Below, piece by piece: positions 21,967 through 30,398 of a stretch of 64,000 nucleotides of DNA. The notes under the pieces were generated by a model. The model saw only the letters and a program-made list of their open reading frames with translations, ran no database searches and had not been told where the DNA came from. This DNA is from Mycogone perniciosa (Eukaryota > Ascomycota > Sordariomycetes > Hypocreales > Hypocreaceae). Location of the stretch: contig JAOALB010000001.1 in assembly GCA_025331125.1 (NCBI GenBank), positions 124,001 through 188,000 on the forward strand, in the 5' to 3' direction. How positions within the stretch are numbered: the stretch's first letter is position 1; each line of letters starts with the position of its first letter. A program made the position numbers and the translations under genes.

Positions 21967-22946
21967 ATGGGCTGGCTGCCGTCAATCTTCAGCGGCGATA
22001 GGTCAAGCGATCCCCTTGGCAAGCTCGACCCCAAACTCCGCGAATTTCTCGAGAAAGAATCACCAGTCAAATACACAACACCCAACCAGCGCTCCCCAGC
22101 ACTAGAACGCCAGGATGCGCCGACAACGATAGCCGAGGCAAAGCTTGAGCAGGCTGCGGTTCCCTCTGCCAGTCTGTATCAAGACGGGCGCTATGCGCAT
22201 CTGTGGAAGAACTACCGCCCGCTGTCGCAAGTCGAGGCGGAAACCTCAACGGATCATGATAAGTTGATGGCTGTGCTGGAGGGCTACAAAGAGCGCAAGG
22301 CGGCAATTGCCCGAGCCGGACTCGAGAATTGTGCGCCGCAGCAGGAGGAGTGGATCAACTGCATGAAGAATGGGAGCTGGGAAGACCAATTACAGATGTG
22401 CCGGCATCAAGTACGGAGGTTTGAGAGGTGCTACACAATGCAATCCGTACGTCGCAGTACCCCCAAGGCGCCTTGCGCTCCATTATCTGGATCTTCCATG
22501 CTAATACTAACATGGTACAGAGGTTTCTAAGAGCATTGGGCTATGGGTCAGTAGCAGGCCGGCCAGCGGAAGTTGACGAAGACATCCAGCTGCATGCCGA
22601 TGCGCTGTTCCAGCGAATGCTCCAACACGAGACAGAAGTCGAACAAGCCAAGAAAGACGGCACGATGATTCCCACATTCGACCCTGTGCTCCCCAAGACA
22701 AATGTTGGCGCCATCAAGCCCACAGAGGAGATTGAGAAGCAGTGGAGGGAGAGGCTCGACCAGTTACCAGAGGATGAGCGGGCTGCGGAAGAGGCCGCTT
22801 TGAGGGCGGATTTACAAGCCAAGGCGGATGTTGCGCGGAACGTGAGGAAGATATGGGCTACGAAGAAGGAGGAAAGGGAAGCGAGGCAAGCCGAAGGGCA
22901 GGGGACGTTTACAGACACCCTATCTGCTCTATTTGGGAAGAAGTGA
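21967..22946 (+). CDS. Twin-CX9C (CHCH-type) protein, probably mitochondrial intermembrane space
   Basis: Exons 21967-22446 and 22521-22946 (74-nt intron GTACGT...TACAG, phase 0) give 301 aa. The start is the ATG of MGWLPSIFSG; an upstream in-frame ATG would add 31 residues of unconvincing leader. Cysteines 122/132 and 145/155 form two CX9C motifs with a Trp-rich helix between, the pattern of substrates oxidised by Mia40 in the intermembrane space. The C-terminal half is Glu/Lys/Gln-rich, likely helical, ending TDTLSALFGKK. I do not recognise a named orthologue; the CHCH fold and location follow from the cysteine spacing only. Homologues appear to be fungal. Confidence 0.85.
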
Positions 22947-23230
22947 TGGGATTATGACTACGATCTTCAAGTTCAAATGATGGTGTAAATGAATGTACTG
23001 GATCAGTTCAGTATTGTATCTTAATGGAATGAAGATGAATTACCATCCTCTTAGGGTATATATGACTGGTCACTTGAAATACACTGGCCATGCAAGATCC
23101 TCAGCTTATCAACCATAGAGCAAGATATGCAATCTAGGAAAAGTTGATCTTGCCCGTTGGTCTCTTGTCACAGCCATACGCTGAACCCTCATTGTTCCCA
23201 TCAAGATGTTGGCGCTCCATCGGATTAGAT

Positions 23231-23319
23231 GGTTCCGTGGTTTAGTTGGTCATAACATTTCGTTAACAGTTCAGTTAACACTACCGAAAAGGTCCCCGGT
23301 TCGATCCCGGGCGGAATCA
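23231..23319 (+). tRNA. tRNA-Val(AAC) with a 15-nt intron
   Basis: Acceptor GGTTCCG pairs with CGGAATC (one G-U), with discriminator A at 23319. The D arm contains TTTAGTTGGT. The anticodon stem is TTTCG/CGAAA, and the loop TTAACA-C gives anticodon AAC at 23265-23267. The T arm is CCCGG TTCGATC CCGGG. The intron is 23269-23283, between positions 37 and 38 as is canonical. It contains GTT that can pair with the anticodon, as in other nuclear pre-tRNAs. Internal A box (TGGTTTAGTTGG) and B box (GGTTCGATCC) are intact. A TTTT at about 23324 and a longer T run near 23369 can terminate Pol III. Confidence 0.93.
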
Positions 23320-24109
23320 ACCTTTTGCCTCTCTAGACAGCTAGAACTGTCTATAATCGGCCCGTTGGTTTTTTTTTAATATTTTTGTGCAATCGTCCTC
23401 CTCTCTGGTTGTGGGAGTCATGGAACCATATGCTTACCCTGAATGTTCTCAATCACACGCTTGAATAGTCTAACACTGCCTAGCTCCAATAACATAACAG
23501 TGAGACGTAACCTGCACGGAAAGATTTTTGGGGTTGTTCTCGTCATATTCGGCCCTGTGCTTAGTGTGTTTAATCATCGGTTCTCGTTCGTTAGGGGTTG
23601 TTGGTTTGAGCTGAGTATGCTGTGCGCGACCTTAATATGGCTTCTAGAGAAACACGGGAACTCCACACTAGCAACTGGAGAGAATTCGGCATGTTAAATA
23701 CGTCAAGGCTATCAAGTATTCCAAATTCATTCTATGACAGAAATGTGAAGGGTGAAACGAATCGCTGGAACCATGGTGACTACCAAGTCGAGTAACGGCG
23801 TCAGAGAGCCCTTCTCTACCAATTTCTTCTTGGAGTCGCTTTGTAATGGAAAGCAGACTGATAGCTGCAGCCCATCGATCATTGTAAATCAAGCGTTCCG
23901 ATCCATATATTCACTCACGGTTAGCACGTTACGCATTGGTTAGCAAAGCCTGACAATCTCGTCCCCGACAACAGAGCATTCAAGGGCACACATCCCACAC
24001 CGATAGCAGGTGACTCAAGAATATGGTGAGTTCAATCGATTGCATATCGACTAAACTCTCATATGTCTGGAGAAGACATGATGGCCTTCCCGAGTCGAGT
24101 ACTCCACGG
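23320..24109. other. Intergenic: tRNA terminator region and BUD27 3' flank
   Basis: No gene is seen. A run of Ts near 23369-23377 follows the tRNA gene. Short frames near 23443-23697 and 23668-23892 have no recognisable content. Confidence 0.6.
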
Positions 24110-25897
24110 CTATTGCCGGGACAGCCGAGCAGCCTTGAACCGACTTACCGGTTCTTGGCCGCCTTCGTCGTCATCGACTAGTTGGATTGGAGACTCATCT
24201 TGTTTCAGGAACCCACCTTCTCGTTGAATGAACTTCCTGCGCATTCGCTGATACTCATCAGCAACCTCCTGGTGAGTCACGGAATCATCAAGCTCGCCAG
24301 GTGGAATTGCGGCAGAGTTTGATTCCCGTTCAACCAAAGTGTCTGCAATTGTAGTTCCTTCTGGACCGGTTGGCGCTGGCCGCCGATCCTCATCCACGAA
24401 ACGTGGAGGAATATCCATTGGCCCCTTGGGGGCGGCGCTTGCTGAGTCAATATTGTCTCTTGTTTTCTTGAACCGTGAAGCCTTCTTCACTGGTTGTGGT
24501 TCAGCAGGCCTTGATGAACCAGAGCGCTCAACGATGTCGCCCAGTGGATCCACCACACCTCTCTTCTCACTACTCGGAGGAGCGACAGGTTCCTCTTCAG
24601 GAGCAATATCTAATGTTTGGGCAAATCGCACACCCTTCTTTGCTTCTGCGTCGCCTGTCTGCTTATCCTTGAGGCTCGATTTCAAAGGAATAGCTCTGGA
24701 TGCGTTTGGTGAAGACGAAGCTGCAGTGTCCTGTTTGACAACAATACGGCCTATACCCTCATCATTGTCACTTGAATCCTGATCTTCCTGAACCTTGACT
24801 TTCGGAGAACGGGACTTGATGCCAAGCTTCTTTTCTAGTTGAAGCATTCGTTGGCGGTATTGTTCCGTGATGACACTGCCTTTGTAGCGCCCATACTGGT
24901 CATCTTCGTCATCTTCATCGTAATCTTCGTCTTCATCAAAGCCTTCGTCGTTGTCATCGAATCCAGAATCATCATCTGAGTCACCCTCTTCAAGCTCAAG
25001 CTCAGCTACGACAGCACCAACTTCGCTCATGCTGTACTTCAACATCTCTTGGCGCAAGGCAGCATCCTCTGGAGATTCATGCTCGGGAATGATGGGCGAT
25101 TGTTTGCTGATGTCCTCGTGCTCCTTCGCAGTGTTCACGATTTGCTCGACACGTTTTGCCCTCCACGACATTTCAGGTTTTGGATCTTCAGCGGGTTGTA
25201 TATCGTCTACAAACGACACTGTCTTCTTTGTGGCAACTTCAGGTTCGGCGAAATGTGGCTTAGACCGGGTTTCTGGGTCCGGCTGTTGGGCTTTTGTGCC
25301 CGACTCTGTCGGTGTTACTGGAGCTTTAGAAGCGGATTCCTTTGTCTCGAAATCCGAGACTGAGGGATCTGTTACACCGGCCTTCTCAAGAACTTCCTTG
25401 ATATAAGGCAATGATTCGCCGGGCTTGTTCAACCGATATGATAGGACATTGTCATCGTCGTCCAGTTCCTCGACAATATCCGTGATAGGCTGGCCATCTT
25501 CATCGGTGGCATCCGGCTGACTGATGACTGTAGCAGCAGCATGCTTATTTTCTGCCGTCTCCAGTTGCTTCTGCAAGCTCTCGATGTTTTTTGTGACATA
25601 GTCGATGCGTCGCTCGAGAACATTGATGATCTGGTCCTTGGTCTTGAAATTTGATTGACCAAAAACCTCGTCGATCTCTTTGCCATTTAGAAGTTCACCG
25701 TCGAACTCGTTATGGATACGGCGCAACTCCTTGGCCTGGTCAGCCTCGACGACCAACTCGATCTCCTCCTTGAGAGCTTCATATTCGGCATCCCAGGTCT
25801 GCCAGTGCTGCAAAGCGTTTTTCAGCTTCTGCACATTGTCCTCAAGCTGTAGACGATGCCTCTCCAGGTCGAGAAAGCTGTCCCTGGCATTAGACAT
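24110..25897 (-). CDS. BUD27: Bud27/URI unconventional prefoldin
   Basis: Single-exon gene of 595 aa. Residues 5-135 form the alpha-prefoldin helical hairpin (HRLQLEDNVQKLKNAL...LERRIDYVTKNIESLQKQLE). The middle is disordered and carries a long Asp/Glu tract of about 30 residues near 300-335. A conserved box, KKGVRFAQTLDIAPEEE, lies at about 415-435, and the tail DEYQRMRRKFIQREGGFL at about 550-570 is the DUF3835 type seen in fungal Bud27. In yeast, Bud27 binds the Rpb5 subunit, helps assemble all three RNA polymerases in the cytoplasm and influences translation initiation and TOR-dependent gene expression. The start is the only ATG ahead of the prefoldin helix. Confidence 0.92.
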   Translation of the reverse strand: MSNARDSFLDLERHRLQLEDNVQKLKNALQHWQTWDAEYEALKEEIELVVEADQAKELRRIHNEFDGELLNGKEIDEVFGQSNFKTKDQIINVLERRIDYVTKNIESLQKQLETAENKHAAATVISQPDATDEDGQPITDIVEELDDDDNVLSYRLNKPGESLPYIKEVLEKAGVTDPSVSDFETKESASKAPVTPTESGTKAQQPDPETRSKPHFAEPEVATKKTVSFVDDIQPAEDPKPEMSWRAKRVEQIVNTAKEHEDISKQSPIIPEHESPEDAALRQEMLKYSMSEVGAVVAELELEEGDSDDDSGFDDNDEGFDEDEDYDEDDEDDQYGRYKGSVITEQYRQRMLQLEKKLGIKSRSPKVKVQEDQDSSDNDEGIGRIVVKQDTAASSSPNASRAIPLKSSLKDKQTGDAEAKKGVRFAQTLDIAPEEEPVAPPSSEKRGVVDPLGDIVERSGSSRPAEPQPVKKASRFKKTRDNIDSASAAPKGPMDIPPRFVDEDRRPAPTGPEGTTIADTLVERESNSAAIPPGELDDSVTHQEVADEYQRMRRKFIQREGGFLKQDESPIQLVDDDEGGQEPVSRFKAARLSRQ

Positions 25898-26035
25898 GTC
25901 GATTAGTTGAGATGGAGTGAGGCGGAAGGTGATTCTGGACGGAGAGAAAATTTCGGTAACGACTCGCGAGGTTAGTTGAGGTGTGGTTACGCGGATGAAT
26001 ATCGGCTAATATTATCAGGTTGACCTGATGGTATG

Positions 26036-26043
26036 ACTAAGCT
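26036..26043 (+). repeat. Left target-site duplication ACTAAGCT of the MITE-like element
   Basis: Identical to 26465-26472 on the other side of the element. Confidence 0.75.
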
Positions 26044-26464
26044 ACGATGGCACATTAGCTAAGGTACCTGCCTACCTAGATCAAGACCATGATCCTGACC
26101 TCGATCTAGAAGGTTATCAAGACTTTGATATGTAGGTATAATAATAAAGGGATTAATCAGGATTATTATAGCGATCATGGAGATCTACAGTAAGGAGAGG
26201 TGGATTTTTTTTATAGGGAATTGGCTTTTGATATATATATGAGGCTATATTCGCTTTCTTCTGCTATTCTCCTCTGTATAATAATATATATTAGTTAAAG
26301 GTTAAATCAAAGTTTACTGAATTTTTTTATATAAATATAGGCCTATTATTGTGTATTAAGTAAGTAGTATATTATTGATGTTAGCTATGATGATAATGTG
26401 ATATGGGTTTTTGGTATTTTGGGTCATTTGAACTTTTTGCCCACCTTAGCTAATGTGTGACCAT
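26044..26464. mobile_element. MITE-like non-autonomous DNA transposon, 421 bp
   Basis: The 22-bp ends are inverted repeats matching at 18 of 22 positions (26044-26065 against the complement of 26443-26464). They include a perfect 15-bp core, CACATTAGCTAAGGT at 26051-26065, mirrored as ACCTTAGCTAATGTG at 26443-26457. ACTAAGCT flanks both sides directly. The interior is strongly AT-rich with no coding frame. Two of the four mismatches are transitions of the C/T or A/G kind expected from repeat-induced point mutation. An 8-bp duplication fits hAT-type transposases, but the outermost bases are not a typical hAT end, so the superfamily is left open. Confidence 0.78.
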
Positions 26465-26472
26465 ACTAAGCT
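26465..26472 (+). repeat. Right target-site duplication ACTAAGCT of the MITE-like element
   Basis: Identical to 26036-26043, in direct orientation. Confidence 0.75.
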
Positions 26473-26936
26473 GCCACTACAATTACTAACAAGTCGGAGT
26501 CTCAAAACTGAGTTTCTACATACTACTACTCATACTAACACTCTACTACGGCGTAATGTAAGAATGTAGTACTAATACTGATAAGCATAACGTGGGAGCC
26601 TTAGTTAACCCACCGGTGTAAATAGGAGATAAAACTCCGTATGGAAACTGAGTGTCGCAAAGCTGAGTAGCAATAGTATTGCCTGTGATTACAGCTCTCA
26701 AATACTGCTAACAGGGGCTATGCATGAAACAAACCGTCCAATCTTGAAAGACTGGATTGGATCTGTGAAACAACTCATCTATTAAGCCGATTTGACCGGG
26801 TTTGGCACAACATAAAATGTACTCGTAGATTGAGGTGTGTAAGAAATTTATAACAGAAGACCCCGCCTTGAAGCACTATTTCCTACCCCAGAATTCCAAT
26901 CCTTATCATCAGTTCCAACACAGACTCATAATAGTA

Positions 26937-27974
26937 ATGGCAAGGTCCACCAAAACTCTTGAAGCCAAGTGCTTCTGTGGCTCTGTCCACTTCACAATTG
27001 ATGTTCCTTCATCAGTACTTCCTTTCCCAGTCTACCTTTGTCATTGTAGCCTGTGTCGCCTGGGGACCGGTGCCCCTTGCATGTTTCACATGGTGTTGCC
27101 AAAAGGACTGAAACCCGACTTCATTGCTCCATCGACCGAGCAGAACCTCACCAGCTACTCCATCAAGGAGGCTTCCTGCACCTACGACTTCTGCTCAACA
27201 TGTGGATGCCACATAGCGGGTGTTGCGCTTGACCGAGAACAGTGGACGCCCTCTACATCCATTTTCACGGACCATGGCCCAAAGAACTTCCAGATCGATA
27301 CCCATGTCTTTAGCAGGTCAGCGAAGGGCAGAGGCCTAGCCCAACTCTTGACCCACATGGATGATCGCGAACTTGGCGATTGGAACCCGCCGGAAGATGA
27401 TCCTCGATCAAAGGTCATTAAGTCGGAACCCGAAGTGGGCGAGGATGGAGAAGAACGGCTGCGCGCAGAATGCCATTGTGGCGGTGTATCCTTTACCATC
27501 AAGCGTCCCGCAGAAAAGATGCTTAGCGACGAACTTATAGGGTCCTTCATCTCCACTATCGACCCAAAGAAGTGGACGGGTGCGTTTGACGTTTGTGACG
27601 ACTGTCGCCTTTTCAACGGAACTCACGTCATTGGATGGACGTTTGTACCACTCTCTGTCTGCGAGCCAAGGATCAAGTCTGATCTCCTCGTTGGTACGGC
27701 CAAGACATACACATCATCCCCAGGTGTCTTGCGGTCCTTCTGCGGTACCTGCGGTGCCACCGTCTTCTACTCCCGTGACGACCGCAACCCATCCGAGGAG
27801 CGACAGATAGTTAATCTTGCGACGGGCATCCTTAGGGCACCGGAAGGGGTTATGGCCGAAAATTGGCTGACGTGGAGATCACAAGTATCCTGGATAGATA
27901 ATGGGAAGCGATTCGATAAGGAATTCAGCGAAAGTTTGGGAAATGGGATGAAAGGGTTCGGCAAAAATTTGTGA
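26937..27974 (+). CDS. Protein with two GFA/CENP-V (DUF636) zinc domains
   Basis: Intronless, 345 aa from MARSTKTLEAKC. The frame is open 34 codons further upstream, but the first domain begins right after the chosen ATG. Domain 1 (about 8-125) has CFC at 12-14, CHCSLC at 35-40 and CSTCGC at 86-91. Domain 2 (about 176-300) has CHC at 179-181, CDDC at 220-223 and CGTC at 269-272. These are the two zinc sites of the glutathione-dependent formaldehyde-activating (GFA) fold. Most fungal GFA proteins have no proven substrate and many have one domain; tandem forms also occur. Domain 1 has CHCSLCRLGTGAP where domain 2 has CDDCRLFNGTHVIGW. Enzyme activity is plausible but not shown by sequence. Confidence 0.9.
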   Translation: MARSTKTLEAKCFCGSVHFTIDVPSSVLPFPVYLCHCSLCRLGTGAPCMFHMVLPKGLKPDFIAPSTEQNLTSYSIKEASCTYDFCSTCGCHIAGVALDREQWTPSTSIFTDHGPKNFQIDTHVFSRSAKGRGLAQLLTHMDDRELGDWNPPEDDPRSKVIKSEPEVGEDGEERLRAECHCGGVSFTIKRPAEKMLSDELIGSFISTIDPKKWTGAFDVCDDCRLFNGTHVIGWTFVPLSVCEPRIKSDLLVGTAKTYTSSPGVLRSFCGTCGATVFYSRDDRNPSEERQIVNLATGILRAPEGVMAENWLTWRSQVSWIDNGKRFDKEFSESLGNGMKGFGKNL

Positions 27975-28672
27975 GATAGTATAAAGAAGTAAAACGGTGT
28001 TAGATAGATTGAGGCAGACCTTAATATTCATTTTGAAGGGTCAATGGCACAGCCATAGGTACCTATGCAGAATACGCACACTCATGACTCAAATTATAAT
28101 TTACGAACATACGTGTACTGATCTTTGGTCTTATTTTCATAAATGCCAGGAATACAAGAAGCTTGACACACTGGTGATATAGTTGCGTGTAATGATAAGG
28201 TGGAATTGACAGTTGTCATAGAATCGTAGTCCTGGTCCCGATAATAACCGGGATCCGGGACGCTATCGTAGTTTCTAATAGTAATCACTCTCTTCTCAAG
28301 CTTCAATTTCTTAAGGATCAAACTCTTATTATCTATTCTCAGAAAGGGGGAACCGATTAAGAACAGCCTAGACGTTCCAAAACTCGTTGCAAGCGTCGAT
28401 CAACAATCGGCATCAGTTTGGTGTTCGACTGCGAGACGATAAGAATACTATCCGACCTTAATTTTTTTGGCCGATGCCGGCGAGACTGCTGCCACACTCT
28501 CACTGTCACCAATCAATCCTCTCTCACTCAGGCTGCCTGTCTCTCACTGTAACAGTCGCCGAATCTCCCTGCAGGAACCTCTCTGTGACGCAATTCGATG
28601 CGTTATGCGTCGACACGACCAACACATCTCATTTCACAACTTATAGCGCAACGGTTGAAGGCGCTGCGCACA
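27975..28672. other. Intergenic, promoter of the plus-strand FPGS gene
   Basis: No gene is seen. A GC-rich imperfect hairpin, GTCCCG...CGGGAC, occurs near 28235-28262. The last 200 bp are CT-rich, as expected of a fungal promoter/leader. Confidence 0.55.
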
Positions 28673-30325
28673 ATGGCTTCCGCAGGCCGCTCTTACAATG
28701 TACGCGCTCATAGATACAGAAAATGAGTTTTCGATGTAATTCTTTCTAATCATCTGTTTTAGGATGCGATTGATGCGCTCAATTCGCTTCAGACGCCCTT
28801 TGCGGTGATTGAGGCTCGTCGAAAGGCGGGGATCAGACCTGACGCCGCATCCATCAGGGAAATGCGAACATATCTCACCAGAATTGGCTACACTGTGCGT
28901 CTCTTTCTCTCCTCTGATAGAAAAGTCGAAAAACTAATGTCTCCGACTAGCCTGCGGATCTTGATCGCCTGAATATCATTCATGTGGCCGGCACAAAAGG
29001 TAAAGGCAGCACCTGTGCCTTCGTTGACTCTATTCTCTCCCAGTATCAGCGCAGCCATGGCGCACCTCACAAGACAGGTCTCTTCATCTCCCCTCATCTC
29101 ATTGCCGTGCGTGAGCGAATTCGCATCAACTCCTTACCCATATCGGAAGACCTGTTCGCCAAATACTTCTTCGAAGTATGGGACCGTCTTGAGGAGTCGA
29201 AGGAAGCCGCAGCGGACGATGTGCCATTCGGTTCAAAGCCTATCTATGCCCGCTACCTCACGCTGGTGAGCTGGCATACCTTCCTGCAGGAGGGTGTTGA
29301 TGTAGCCGTGTATGAGACGGGTATTGGGGGAGAGTACGATGCAACGAATGTGGTTGAGAGGCCTGTTGCGTCAAGCATTAGCACGCTCGGTATTGACCAT
29401 GTCTTTGCACTGGGTGATACAGTCGAGAAGATTGCCTGGCACAAAGCTGGAATCATGAAGAAGGGAAGCCCGGCATTCACCATCGAACAGGTCCCTGGAG
29501 CAGCGGAAGTACTCAGAAAGAGGGCCGAGGAGAAGGAGGTCAATCTGCAAGCGTTGGATATTGATCTCCGATTGAACGACCTCGCAATCCGACCAAATGC
29601 GGCGTTTCAGAAAAAGAACGCAACACTGGCGGTTGCCCTTGCTGAAGCGGCCCTGAAGAAGCTTGGTTTATTGGAAACCAGCTCTTCAGGACTGCCAAAG
29701 GAGTTTGTTGATGGCCTGGAGAAGTGCGTCTTCAGGGGCCGTTGTGAGGTCAAGGTTGAGGACAAGGTAACTTGGCACGTCGACGGTGCGCACACCTCTG
29801 ATAGTCTGAAGATGTCGTCGAAGTGGTTTTCCAACGAGACTGCCGGCAGGTAAGAGTCTCGATGAAAGACGGTGTCAAGTATCGCAGAAACTGATTAAAT
29901 GCAGGACTGGCCCCAAGGTCATGATCTTCAACCAGCAAGGTCGCACAGAGGCAATCGACTTTCTCGAGCCCATATACAGAACACTCAAAAACGAAGAGGA
30001 CGACAAGCCGGCATTCGATCACGTAGTCTTCTGCACAAACGTCACCTACGCCAAGACGGGGTACAAACGTGACTTTGTGAACAACCAGATAGACCCTGCT
30101 GAGATCGAGGAGATGACGGTGCAGAGGAAATTCGCGGGGAAGTGGTCTGAAATAGACCCCAAGGCCAAGGTGATAGTCATCCCGACAATCGAGGAGGCCT
30201 TGGACTATGCTCGCGGTATTGGGAAGGATCTCGGAGAGGGAGAGTCTGTTCAGGCTTATGTGACGGGAAGTTTGCATTTAGTGGGCGGCGCATTGGGAAT
30301 CTTGGAAGAGGCGGATGCTCTCTAG
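28673..30325 (+). CDS. Folylpolyglutamate synthase paralogue A (Mur ligase family)
   Basis: ATP-dependent ligase that adds gamma-linked glutamates to tetrahydrofolates. Exons 28673-28699, 28763-28894, 28951-29849 and 29905-30325 (introns 63, 56 and 55 nt) give 492 aa. P-loop GTKGKGS lies at 67-73, followed by LFISPHLIAVRERIRIN, the YETGIGGEYDATN block, the IDHVFALGDTVEKIAWHKAGI block and VDGAHT, all diagnostic of FPGS. The N-terminus (MASAGRSYNDAIDALNSLQTP) lacks a mitochondrial presequence, so a cytosolic location is likely. It faces a second FPGS gene tail-to-tail. The two differ in many positions and in loop lengths, so the duplication is old. Confidence 0.94.
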
Positions 30326-30398
30326 CCTCTGACTTCAAATTTATGACGGTGTTTATTTCAACATGGGTATAAAAGGGGTATGGATAGACGATTTAACA
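30326..30398. other. 73-bp gap between convergent FPGS stop codons
   Basis: Both transcripts must terminate within or past each other's coding 3' end. This predicts overlapping 3' UTRs and an antisense pair of paralogous mRNAs. Confidence 0.7.

Larger units (their letters stand above)
25898..26936. other. Intergenic between BUD27 and the GFA-domain gene, hosting a MITE-like element
   Basis: Divergent promoters, about 1.04 kb. The centre is the AT-rich element at 26044-26464 described separately. A partial TACTCCGTA word (ACTCCGTA) occurs near 26634. No coding gene is seen. Confidence 0.7.
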
